This document shows positions 46,136 to 53,627 of a DNA stretch of 64,000 bases, one piece after another. Origin of the DNA: Hydrogenophaga sp. (GTDB lineage Bacteria; Pseudomonadota; Gammaproteobacteria; Burkholderiales; Burkholderiaceae_C). A program made the translations under genes and the position numbers. The notes under the pieces are model-generated. The model made no database searches, had not been told where the DNA came from, and saw only the letters and a list, made by a program, of their open reading frames with translations. Location: NCBI RefSeq assembly GCF_030656115.1, contig NZ_JAUSOO010000073.1:62001-126000 (forward strand), in the 5' to 3' direction. Within the stretch, counting starts at the first letter, position 1. The number at the start of each line of letters is the position of its first letter.

Positions 46136-47071
46136 TCAGTCTTCTTCCGTTTGCCGGCTTTTGCGCTGGGCCAGGGCCGCTTCGTACAGCGTGTTGCGCG
46201 GCTGGCCAGTGATGTCGGCGCACAGCTTCACGGCGGTTTTCAGCGGCAACTCCGTCAGCAGCAGGTCCAGCGTGCGCTGGGTGGCGGCGTTCAGCGCGCC
46301 GCCCTCCGTTTTGTCGGCGGCACTCGGGTGCACCAGCAACACGAATTCGCCGCGCGTGCGGTGGGCGTTGGCCTGCAGCCAGGCCGGGAATGCCTCGGCG
46401 CTCAGGTGTGCCACTTCTTCAAACTGCTTGGTCAGCTCGCGCCCCACGGTCAGCATGCGCGCGCCCAGGGCGGCCAGGTCTTTGGCCAGGGCTTCGATGC
46501 GGTGCGGCGCTTCCAGCAGCACGCAGGCCCGGGCGTCGTCGGCCATGTGCTGCACCTCGCGCTGGCGCTCGGCCGCTTTGGGCGATAAAAAACCGGCAAA
46601 CACAAACCGGCCATCCCAGCCGCCGGTGCGCGGTGAGCCCGCCACGCTCAGCAGCGCGGTGATGCTGCTGGCGCCCGGAATGGGCACGCAGCGCAGGCCC
46701 ACCGCCGTGACCGCCGACACCAGGCGCGCGCCCGGGTCGCTCACGCCGGGGGTGCCAGCGTCGCTCACGTAGGCCACGCGCTGGCCTGCTTGCAGGCGCT
46801 GCACCACGGTTTGTGCGGCCTCGGCTTCGTTGTGTTCGTGCAGCGCCAGCAGCGGCTTGTGCAGCCCGTAGCCTTGCAGCAGGCCGGCGGTGTGGCGCGT
46901 GTCTTCGCAGGCCACGGTGTCGGCCAGCGACAGCACCTGCAAGGCGCGCAGCCCGATGTCGGCCAGGTTGCCGATGGGCGTGGCGACCATGTAGAGCGCG
47001 CCCTGCGGATAATGCTGGTGAGCGGCTGCCTCGCGTGCGGCGGCCAACAGGGATGGAGTGCTTGCAGACAA
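46136..47071 (-). CDS. rsmI: 16S rRNA (cytidine(1402)-2'-O)-methyltransferase RsmI
   Basis: 311 residues, tetrapyrrole-methylase fold: LYMVATPIGNLADIGLRAL, CEDTRHTAGLL, VAYVSDAGTPGVSDPGARLV and PIPGASSITALLSVAG are the RsmI blocks. It methylates the ribose of C1402 in the decoding centre. Start is a TTG; the only in-frame ATG lies 27 codons later, within the catalytic fold, so TTG is the best choice. Its first base coincides with the first base of the divergent yraN ATG. Confidence 0.92.
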   Translation of the reverse strand: MSASTPSLLAAAREAAAHQHYPQGALYMVATPIGNLADIGLRALQVLSLADTVACEDTRHTAGLLQGYGLHKPLLALHEHNEAEAAQTVVQRLQAGQRVAYVSDAGTPGVSDPGARLVSAVTAVGLRCVPIPGASSITALLSVAGSPRTGGWDGRFVFAGFLSPKAAERQREVQHMADDARACVLLEAPHRIEALAKDLAALGARMLTVGRELTKQFEEVAHLSAEAFPAWLQANAHRTRGEFVLLVHPSAADKTEGGALNAATQRTLDLLLTELPLKTAVKLCADITGQPRNTLYEAALAQRKSRQTEED

Positions 47072-47526
47072 TGTGGTTTTCCAGAAAACAGGTGGCGCCA
47101 GCGCCGCAGCCCAACCGGCCGACGCGGCCCACCACCAAGGGCCGGGGCGATGCCGCAGAAAACCTGGCGCTGGCGCATTTGCAGCGCCACGGCCTGACGC
47201 TGGTGCAGCGCAATTTCAAGACCCCGGGCCGGGGCGGTGGCGAAGTCGATTTGATTATGCGCGAGCCCGACGGCACGCTGGTGTTTGTCGAGGTGCGCCA
47301 GCGCGCCAGCACCCGCCAGGGTGGCGCCGGTGCCAGCATCACCGCCACCAAACAGCGCCGCATTGTGCTGGCCGCGCGGCACTTTTTGCTGCGGTTCGGA
47401 TCAGAGCCCCCATGCCGGTTCGATGCGGTGCTGATACACGGGCGGCTGGAGCCGCAAGCCCCGGCGCCAGAACCCTTGCGCATCGACTGGTTGCGCGCGG
47501 CTTTTGACGCATCCACCGGCTTTTGA
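47071..47526 (+). CDS. yraN: YraN family (UPF0102) endonuclease-like protein
   Basis: 151 residues. GRGDAAENLALAHLQRHG, RNFKTPGRGGGEVDLIM and LVFVEVRQRAS give the UPF0102 pattern with a PD-(D/E)xK-like core (GEVDLI ... VEVRQR); the usual Lys is Arg here. Function unknown, Holliday-junction-resolvase-like fold. ATG at 47071, or the in-frame ATG six codons upstream. Conserved order with rsmI, diaA and a BON lipoprotein. Confidence 0.88.
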   Translation: MWFSRKQVAPAPQPNRPTRPTTKGRGDAAENLALAHLQRHGLTLVQRNFKTPGRGGGEVDLIMREPDGTLVFVEVRQRASTRQGGAGASITATKQRRIVLAARHFLLRFGSEPPCRFDAVLIHGRLEPQAPAPEPLRIDWLRAAFDASTGF

Positions 47527-47554
47527 TGACTTCCTTGACCGCTATGATCGCCCC

Positions 47555-48175
47555 ATGCTTTTGCAACGAATACAACAACAATTCATTGACAGCGCCGACC
47601 TGAAATACCAGTGCGCGCAGTCGTTGGCCCCGGTGGTCGAAGCGGCCACCACCGCCGTGCTCGTCAGCGTCACGGGCGGCGGCAAGGTGCTGGCCTGCGG
47701 CAACGGCGCGTCTGCCGCGGCGGCACAGCACTTTGCCGCCAGTTTCATGGGGCGCTACGACCGCGAACGCCCCGAACTGGCCGCGTTTTCGCTTTCGGCC
47801 GACGCGGCCGTGCTCACCGGCATTGCCAACGACTTCGACGCCCGCGCCGTCTACGCCCGCCAGGTGCGCGCGCTGGGCCAGGCCGGTGATGTGTTGCTGG
47901 TGCTGTCCACCAGCGGCAATTCGGGCAATTTGCTGGCGGCGGTGGAAGCCGCGCACGAGCGCGACATGACCGTGTTGGCCCTGACTGGCGGGCGCGGTGG
48001 CCGCCTGGCGCAAATGCTGCGCGACACCGACGTGCTGGTGTGCGTGCCCCACGATGTGCCGGCCCGGATTCTGGAGGTGCACCACATGGTGTTGCACTGT
48101 ATTTGCGACGGTGTGGACGCCCAGTTGCTGGGGCTGCCCGACGCGCTGAGCAACGAGCAGGAGAACCCCGTATGA
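47555..48175 (+). CDS. diaA: SIS-domain protein, DiaA/GmhA type
   Basis: 206 residues. SIS fold with KVLACGNGASAAAAQHFAAS and VLLVLSTSGNSGNLLAAVEA. Sequence alone fits both phosphoheptose isomerase GmhA and DiaA, the DnaA-binding replication initiator partner; the gene order rsmI / yraN-diaA-BON matches E. coli (lpoA missing) and favours DiaA. Start at the ATG before LLQRIQQQF. Its stop overlaps the next start (ATGA). Confidence 0.8.
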   Translation: MLLQRIQQQFIDSADLKYQCAQSLAPVVEAATTAVLVSVTGGGKVLACGNGASAAAAQHFAASFMGRYDRERPELAAFSLSADAAVLTGIANDFDARAVYARQVRALGQAGDVLLVLSTSGNSGNLLAAVEAAHERDMTVLALTGGRGGRLAQMLRDTDVLVCVPHDVPARILEVHHMVLHCICDGVDAQLLGLPDALSNEQENPV

Positions 48176-48831
48176 AGTCCATTGAGCCAAGCCGCTGGAG
48201 CCGTGTGGCGGCCGCGACCCTGACGGTTGTGTTGCTGGGGGCTGCGGTGTCGGCTTGCGCCCCTCTGGTGGTGGGAGGTGCCATGACCGGCGCCTTTGTG
48301 GTCACCGACCGCCGCACCTCGGGCGCCCAGTTGGAGGACCAAGGCATTGAGCTGCGCGCGGCCAACCGCCTGCGTGAACAAATAGGCCAGCGCGGCAATG
48401 TGTCCGTCACCAGCTACAACCGCCGTGTGCTGCTGACGGGTGATGTGGCCAGCGAACAGGACAAGGCGCTGGCCGAAAGCACCGTGATGGGTGTCGAAAA
48501 TGTGCGCGGCATCGTCAACGAGCTGGGTGTGTTGGGGGCTTCTTCGCTCTCGCAGCGCTCGTCCGACCTCTTGGTCACTGGCCGGGTGAAGGCCGCCATG
48601 ATCGATGCGCGCGACTTGTCGGCGTCGGCCGTCAAGGTGGTCACGACCCGAGGCACGGTGTATTTGATGGGCCTTCTGACCCAGCGTGAAGCCGACCGCG
48701 CCACCGAAATCACCCGCAACACCCAAGGCGTGCAGCGCGTGGTGCGGGTGCTGGAAATCCTCAGCGAGGAAGAGCTCGCCCGCATGCTGCCCAAACCGTC
48801 TGAAAACGAAAAAGCAACGCTCGCCAAGTAA
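48172..48831 (+). CDS. BON-domain outer-membrane lipoprotein (DolP/YraP-like)
   Basis: 219 residues. Signal with lipobox VSA-Cys29. Two BON domains follow (about 52-115 and 125-195; TSYNRRVLLTGDVASEQDKA, VTTRGTVYLMGLLTQREADR). By synteny it is the DolP homologue, which supports outer-membrane integrity. Co-translated with diaA. The ~120 bases after it contain no gene. Confidence 0.88.
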   Translation: MKSIEPSRWSRVAAATLTVVLLGAAVSACAPLVVGGAMTGAFVVTDRRTSGAQLEDQGIELRAANRLREQIGQRGNVSVTSYNRRVLLTGDVASEQDKALAESTVMGVENVRGIVNELGVLGASSLSQRSSDLLVTGRVKAAMIDARDLSASAVKVVTTRGTVYLMGLLTQREADRATEITRNTQGVQRVVRVLEILSEEELARMLPKPSENEKATLAK

Positions 48832-48952
48832 GGGGTTGCCCACCATCGCCGGCGGCGAACGCACCACCCACCGCTACCACGCAACCGGCTTTGCCGGGGC
48901 GCTGGTAACGCCTCCCTGAAGGGGCGACGCCGCAGGCGGTGCGCGGGTGGGC

Positions 48953-49855
48953 TTATTTCAAGCGTTTGATCAGGCTGGACGTGTCGAGTCGGTTGCCGCC
49001 CTGGGCTTGCACGTCGGCGTAAAACTGGTCCACCAGCGCCGTGACCGGCAACCGGGCACCGTTGCGGCGGGCTTCGTCCAGCACCAGCCCGAGGTCCTTG
49101 CGCATCCAGTCCACAGCGAACCCGAAATCAAATTGATCGGCCACCATGGTTTTGCCCCGGTTGTCGAGCTGCCAGCTTTGTGCGGCGCCTTTGCCGATCA
49201 CGTCCAGCACCTGGTTCATGTCCAGCCCGGCTTTCTGACCAAACGCAATCGCTTCGGCCAGCCCCTGCACCAGCCCGGCAATGCAGATCTGGTTGACCAT
49301 TTTGGTCAGCTGACCCGTGCCGCTGGGGCCCATGCGGGTGAACGCGCGCGAAAACGCCAGGGCCACCGGCTTCACGGCGTCAAAAGCCTTTTCGTCGCCG
49401 CCGCACATCACGGTCAGAGCGCCGTTTTGCGCACCGGCCTGACCGCCCGAGACGGGCGCATCGATGAAGGCCAGGCCCAGCGTTTTGGCCGCGCCATACA
49501 GCTCGCGCGCCACGTCGGCCGATGCGGTGGTGTGGTCCACGAACACCGCGCCGGGTTCCATGCCAGCGAACGCGCCGTCGGCGCCCAGGGTGATGGAGCG
49601 CAGATCGTCGTCGTTGCCCACGCAGGCGAACACGATGTCGGCACCCATCGCCGCTGTGCGTGGCGTGCTCTGGGCAGCACCACCGAACTCGGTCACCCAG
49701 GCCTGCGCTTTGGCGGGCGAACGGTTGTAGACCGAGACCGAATGCCCGGCGCGTGCCAGATGCCCGGCCATGGGAAAACCCATGACGCCCAGGCCAAGAA
49801 ACGCGACTTTTTTGGGGGCGGCAGATTCGTAGGTTTTTGAAGCGATGGAGGTCAT
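48953..49855 (-). CDS. NAD(P)-dependent beta-hydroxyacid dehydrogenase (3-hydroxyisobutyrate dehydrogenase family)
   Basis: 300 residues. Rossmann start VAFLGLGVMGFPMAGHLARA, substrate-binding DAPVSGGQAGAQNGALT and the catalytic lysine region GSGQLTKMVNQICIAG-like (GPSGTGQLTKMVNQICIAGL) are diagnostic. Could be tartronate semialdehyde reductase, 3-hydroxyisobutyrate dehydrogenase or glyoxylate reductase; not resolvable from sequence. Stands alone upstream of pilU in the same direction. Confidence 0.9.
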   Translation of the reverse strand: MTSIASKTYESAAPKKVAFLGLGVMGFPMAGHLARAGHSVSVYNRSPAKAQAWVTEFGGAAQSTPRTAAMGADIVFACVGNDDDLRSITLGADGAFAGMEPGAVFVDHTTASADVARELYGAAKTLGLAFIDAPVSGGQAGAQNGALTVMCGGDEKAFDAVKPVALAFSRAFTRMGPSGTGQLTKMVNQICIAGLVQGLAEAIAFGQKAGLDMNQVLDVIGKGAAQSWQLDNRGKTMVADQFDFGFAVDWMRKDLGLVLDEARRNGARLPVTALVDQFYADVQAQGGNRLDTSSLIKRLK

Positions 49856-49974
49856 GAAGGGATGTCTTTCAATGAAGCGTTGAAACAGGTGCAAGGTCGA
49901 TCCGGCGCGTGAGGTTCAACCCCGCATGCCCCCGGGAGGCGGTGAGGCGCCTTCAGGTGCGGCGCGAGGGTCAA

Positions 49975-51111
49975 TTACACGATGGTGAAGTTTTCGGTGC
50001 CGGCGGACAGATCTTGCGTTCGGGCACGCCGGCTGTTGAGCTTGATTTGCAGGCGCAGATCGTTCAGGGAGTCGGCGTTGCGCAGCGCGTCTTCGAACGT
50101 GATGAGGTTGGCCTCAAAGGCCTGGAACAGCGCCTGGTCGAAGGTCTGCATGCCCATGTTGCCGCTCTTCTTCATGATTTCCTTGATCTCGGCCACATCG
50201 CCTTTGAAGATCAGGTCGGAGATCAGCGGCGAGTTCAGCATCACTTCCACCGCGGCATGGCGCCCTTTGTTGTCCTGGCGCGGCACCAGCCGCTGCGACA
50301 CCAGCGCCCGCAGGTTGAGCGATAGGTCCATCAGCAGCTGTGCGCGCCGCTCTTCGGTGAAGAAGTTGATGATGCGGTCCAGGGCCTGGTTGGCGCTGTT
50401 GGCATGCAGCGTGGCCAGACACAGGTGGCCGGTTTCAGAAAACTGGATCGCGTGCTCCATGGTCTCGCGGTCGCGGATCTCACCCATCAGGATCACATCG
50501 GGGGCCTGGCGCAGCGTGTTCTTGAGGGCCGCTTCCCAGCTGTCGGTGTCCAGACCCACTTCGCGCTGGGTGATCACGCAGTTTTTGTGCGGGTGCACAA
50601 ATTCCACCGGGTCTTCAATGGTGATGATGTGGCCCTGTGTGTTTTCGTTGCGCCAGTCCACCATGGCCGCCAGCGACGTGGACTTGCCCGAGCCCGTGCC
50701 ACCCACCAGGATGCACAGACCGCGCTTGGACAGCACCACGTCTTTCAGCACCTGGGGCAGACCCAGGGAGTCGATGGTGGGCAGCACCGACGGAATCGTG
50801 CGCAGCACCATACCCACCTTGCCTTGCTGAATGAAGGCACTGACCCGGAACCGGCCAATGGCCGGTGGCGCGATCGCGAAGTTGCATTCTTTGGTGCGCT
50901 CAAACTCGGCGGCCTGCTTGTCGCTCATGATTGAGCGCGCCAGCGCCAGGGTGTGGCCCGCGTTGAGGGGCTGTGGCGAGACCTTGATCACCTTGCCATC
51001 CACCTTGATGGCGGGGGGGAAGTCGGCGGTGATGAACATGTCGCTGCCGCCTCGGGTCAGCATGAGCTTGAGCAGGTCGTTGATGAATTTCGATGCTTGG
51101 TCGCGTTCCAT
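49975..51111 (-). CDS. pilU: Type IV pilus retraction ATPase PilU
   Basis: 378 residues. Walker A GGTGSGKST, ATP-binding GHIITIEDPVEFVH, the HLCLATLHANSANQALDRI box and LNLRALVSQRLVP are PilT-family marks; the C terminus (SGNMGMQTFDQALFQAFEAN then an extended tail) and position downstream of pilT identify PilU. It assists PilT in pilus retraction at the inner membrane. The 127-base gap after pilT may carry its own ribosome site. Confidence 0.94.
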   Translation of the reverse strand: MERDQASKFINDLLKLMLTRGGSDMFITADFPPAIKVDGKVIKVSPQPLNAGHTLALARSIMSDKQAAEFERTKECNFAIAPPAIGRFRVSAFIQQGKVGMVLRTIPSVLPTIDSLGLPQVLKDVVLSKRGLCILVGGTGSGKSTSLAAMVDWRNENTQGHIITIEDPVEFVHPHKNCVITQREVGLDTDSWEAALKNTLRQAPDVILMGEIRDRETMEHAIQFSETGHLCLATLHANSANQALDRIINFFTEERRAQLLMDLSLNLRALVSQRLVPRQDNKGRHAAVEVMLNSPLISDLIFKGDVAEIKEIMKKSGNMGMQTFDQALFQAFEANLITFEDALRNADSLNDLRLQIKLNSRRARTQDLSAGTENFTIV

Positions 51112-51238
51112 CCTGCTTACCTTTTGTTTTCAATGTTGGCGAGAAGCCGCGCAGGCCGCCACGCTGGCTTGACCGGGCCACTGCGGTGGATCTCTGTGGC
51201 TGTGTGGCTGGGTCCAGCGAGCCAGCAGAGGGTCATCT

Positions 51239-52282
51239 TTAACCGTGGAAATTTTCAGGAATCTTGGCTTTGCTGCGTGCTTCCGCCGGGCTGATCATGT
51301 TGCGCTTGACCAGATCGGTGAGGTTCTGGTCCAGCGTCTGCATGCCCACGTTGCTGCCGGTCTGGATGGCCGAATACATTTGCGCCACTTTGGCCTCGCG
51401 TATCAGGTTGCGGATGGCGCTGGTGCCCAGCATGATTTCGTGCGCCGCCACGCGGCCCGTGCCGTCTTTGGTCTTGCACAAGGTTTGCGAAATCACCGCC
51501 ACCAGCGATTCGGACAGCATGGCGCGCACCATGTCTTTTTCTTCGGCCGGGAACACGTCAATGATCCGGTCGATCGTTTTGGCCGCGCTCGATGTGTGCA
51601 GCGTGCCGAACACCAGGTGACCGGTTTCGGCGGCTGTCATGGCCAGGCGGATGGTTTCCAGGTCGCGCATCTCGCCCACCAGAATCGCGTCCGGGTCTTC
51701 CCGCAGGGCTGAGCGCAGTGCATTGGCAAAGCTCAGCGTGTGCGGACCCACTTCGCGCTGGTTCACCAGGCACTTTTTGGACTCGTGCACAAATTCCACC
51801 GGGTCTTCCACGGTGAGGATGTGGCCGTACTCGGTTTCGTTGAGGTGGTTGACCATGGCCGCCAGTGTGGTGGATTTGCCCGATCCGGTGGGGCCTGTGA
51901 CCAGCACCATGCCGCGTGGACGCAAGGCCAGGTCGCCAAAAATCTTGGGCGCGTTGAGCTGCTCCAGCGTCAGGATTTTGCTGGGAATGGTTCGGAACAC
52001 CGCGCCTGCGCCGCGGTTGTGGTTGAAGGCGTTGACACGAAAACGCGCCAAACCTTCGATCTCAAACGAAAAGTCGCACTCCAGGAACTCTTCGTAGTGC
52101 TTGCGCTGGTTGTCGTTCATGATGTCGTACACCATGCTGTGCACCATTTTGTGGTCCAGCGGCTCGACGTTGATGCGTCGCACGTCGCCGTGCACCCGTA
52201 TCATGGGCGGCAGGCCGGCGGAGAGGTGCAGGTCAGAGGCTTTGTTTTTGACACTGAAGGCCAGCAATTGTGTGATGTCCAT
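51239..52282 (-). CDS. pilT: Type IV pilus retraction ATPase PilT
   Basis: 347 residues. MDITQLLAFSVKNKASDLHL start, Walker A GPTGSGKST, GHILTVEDPVEFVHESK, the arginine-finger region and TGHLVFGTLHTSSAAKTIDR, and the C-terminal QTGSNVGMQTLDQNLTDLVK are those of PilT. Hexameric motor that drives pilus retraction. Divergent from yggS with 40 bases between, the standard arrangement. Confidence 0.96.
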   Translation of the reverse strand: MDITQLLAFSVKNKASDLHLSAGLPPMIRVHGDVRRINVEPLDHKMVHSMVYDIMNDNQRKHYEEFLECDFSFEIEGLARFRVNAFNHNRGAGAVFRTIPSKILTLEQLNAPKIFGDLALRPRGMVLVTGPTGSGKSTTLAAMVNHLNETEYGHILTVEDPVEFVHESKKCLVNQREVGPHTLSFANALRSALREDPDAILVGEMRDLETIRLAMTAAETGHLVFGTLHTSSAAKTIDRIIDVFPAEEKDMVRAMLSESLVAVISQTLCKTKDGTGRVAAHEIMLGTSAIRNLIREAKVAQMYSAIQTGSNVGMQTLDQNLTDLVKRNMISPAEARSKAKIPENFHG

Positions 52283-52322
52283 CCCGGGGGTCCTGTGCTG
52301 TGTTGGTATTGACGAACCGATT

Positions 52323-53027
52323 ATGACGACGATTGAAGGCAATCTCCAAGGCGTGAACGAGCGTATTCACCAGGCTTGTGCCCACGCGGGACGCGCTGCG
52401 ACGCAGGTCTCATTGCTCGCCGTCTCCAAGACCTTTGGTCCCGAAGCGGTGGCCCAGGCGGTGGCCGCTGGGCAGCGGGCGTTTGGTGAAAACTACATCC
52501 AGGAAGGGGTCGAGAAAATCCTGGCCCTGCGCGCCTCGCACCCCGACGCCGCACTGCAATGGCATTGCATCGGGCCGGTGCAGAGCAACAAAACCCGCCT
52601 GGTGGCGGCGCATTTTGACTGGGTGCAGTCGGTGGACCGGCTCAAAATTGCCCAGCGCCTGAGCGAACAACGCCCGCTGGACCTGCCGCCGTTGCAGGTG
52701 TGCCTGCAGGTGAACGTGGACGGTGGGCCCACCAAATCGGGCGTCACTCCGGCCGAGTTGCCCGCGCTGGCCGAGGCCGTGGCGCAGTTGCCGCACTTGA
52801 AGCTGCGCGGGCTCATGTGCATTCCCGATCCGGTGGAGGGCTTCGAGGCGCAACGCGCGGTGTTTGTGCAGGCCAAAGGCTTGTTGGACCGACTCAACGC
52901 GCAGGGCCTGGCGTTGGATACGCTCTCCATGGGCATGAGCGACGACCTGGACGCCGCCATTGCGGCGGGCTCCACCCTGGTGCGGGTGGGGCGGGCCATT
53001 TTTGGCAGCCGGTCGGCGCGGGCCTGA
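52323..53027 (+). CDS. yggS: YggS/PLPBP-family pyridoxal phosphate protein
   Basis: 234 residues. LLAVSKTFGPEAVAQAVAAG (PLP-binding Lys), FGENYIQEGVEKI, WHCIGPVQSNKTRLVA and SMGMSDDLDAAIAAGSTLVR with VGRAIFG are YggS blocks. It maintains free pyridoxal-phosphate balance and has no known catalysis. Next to pilT as in many proteobacteria. Confidence 0.95.
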   Translation: MTTIEGNLQGVNERIHQACAHAGRAATQVSLLAVSKTFGPEAVAQAVAAGQRAFGENYIQEGVEKILALRASHPDAALQWHCIGPVQSNKTRLVAAHFDWVQSVDRLKIAQRLSEQRPLDLPPLQVCLQVNVDGGPTKSGVTPAELPALAEAVAQLPHLKLRGLMCIPDPVEGFEAQRAVFVQAKGLLDRLNAQGLALDTLSMGMSDDLDAAIAAGSTLVRVGRAIFGSRSARA

Positions 53028-53047
53028 GCCACAACGGCTCTGGACGC

Positions 53048-53521
53048 CTACAGCGGCAGCCGGGTGCTGTTCTTCACCTCTTCCATCACCGCATAGGTGC
53101 GCGTTTCGCGCACGCCGGGCAGTTGCCACAACACACTGCCGGCAAATGCCCGGTAGGCGGCCATGTCGGCCATGCGGGTCTTGAGCAGGTAGTCAAAGCC
53201 GCCGGCCACCATGTGGCATTCCATGATGGTGTCGTGCACCTGCACCGCCGCCTTGAATTCATCGAACACGTTGTGTGTGGTGCGGTCCAGCGACACCTCG
53301 ACAAAAACCATCATGCCCCGGCCCAGCTTGAGCGGGTTCAGCCGCGCTTCAAAACCCAGGATGTAGCCCTCGCGCTGCAGGCGCTGCGTGCGCGCGAGCA
53401 CGGCGGTGGGCGAGAGCGCCACGGCTTCGGCCAGCTTCAGGTTGGAGATGCGGCCGTCGGCCTGCAAGACATTCAGGATGCGCAGGTCGATGCGGTCGAG
53501 TTCGTGCGGGGTGTCGATCAT
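53048..53521 (-). CDS. Lrp/AsnC-family regulator, probable putA regulator
   Basis: 157 residues. Helix-turn-helix (about 8-55: LDRIDLRILNVLQADGRISN, SPTAVLARTQRLQREGYI) then an effector-binding RAM domain (about 70-150). Divergent from putA with an inverted-repeat-containing gap, so it likely controls proline catabolism in response to proline. PutA here lacks its own DNA-binding domain, which makes a separate regulator necessary. Exact ligand is inferred. Confidence 0.88.
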   Translation of the reverse strand: MIDTPHELDRIDLRILNVLQADGRISNLKLAEAVALSPTAVLARTQRLQREGYILGFEARLNPLKLGRGMMVFVEVSLDRTTHNVFDEFKAAVQVHDTIMECHMVAGGFDYLLKTRMADMAAYRAFAGSVLWQLPGVRETRTYAVMEEVKNSTRLPL

Positions 53522-53531
53522 GGGTTGTGGA

Positions 53532-53561
53532 TTATCCGGTTAAATCAAAAAATACCGATAA
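53532..53561. promoter_or_regulatory. Imperfect inverted repeat in the lrp-putA gap
   Basis: TTATCCGGT (53532-53540) and ACCGATAA (53554-53561) are near-complementary (one extra base in the left arm) around an A-rich centre. The site sits between the Lrp-type regulator and putA and could bind the regulator. Confidence 0.45.
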
Positions 53562-53627
53562 AAATTCGTTGTCAAGGCGGTCACCATCTCGTTATTCACC
53601 ACCTACCCCCGATTTTCGGAGACCGCC

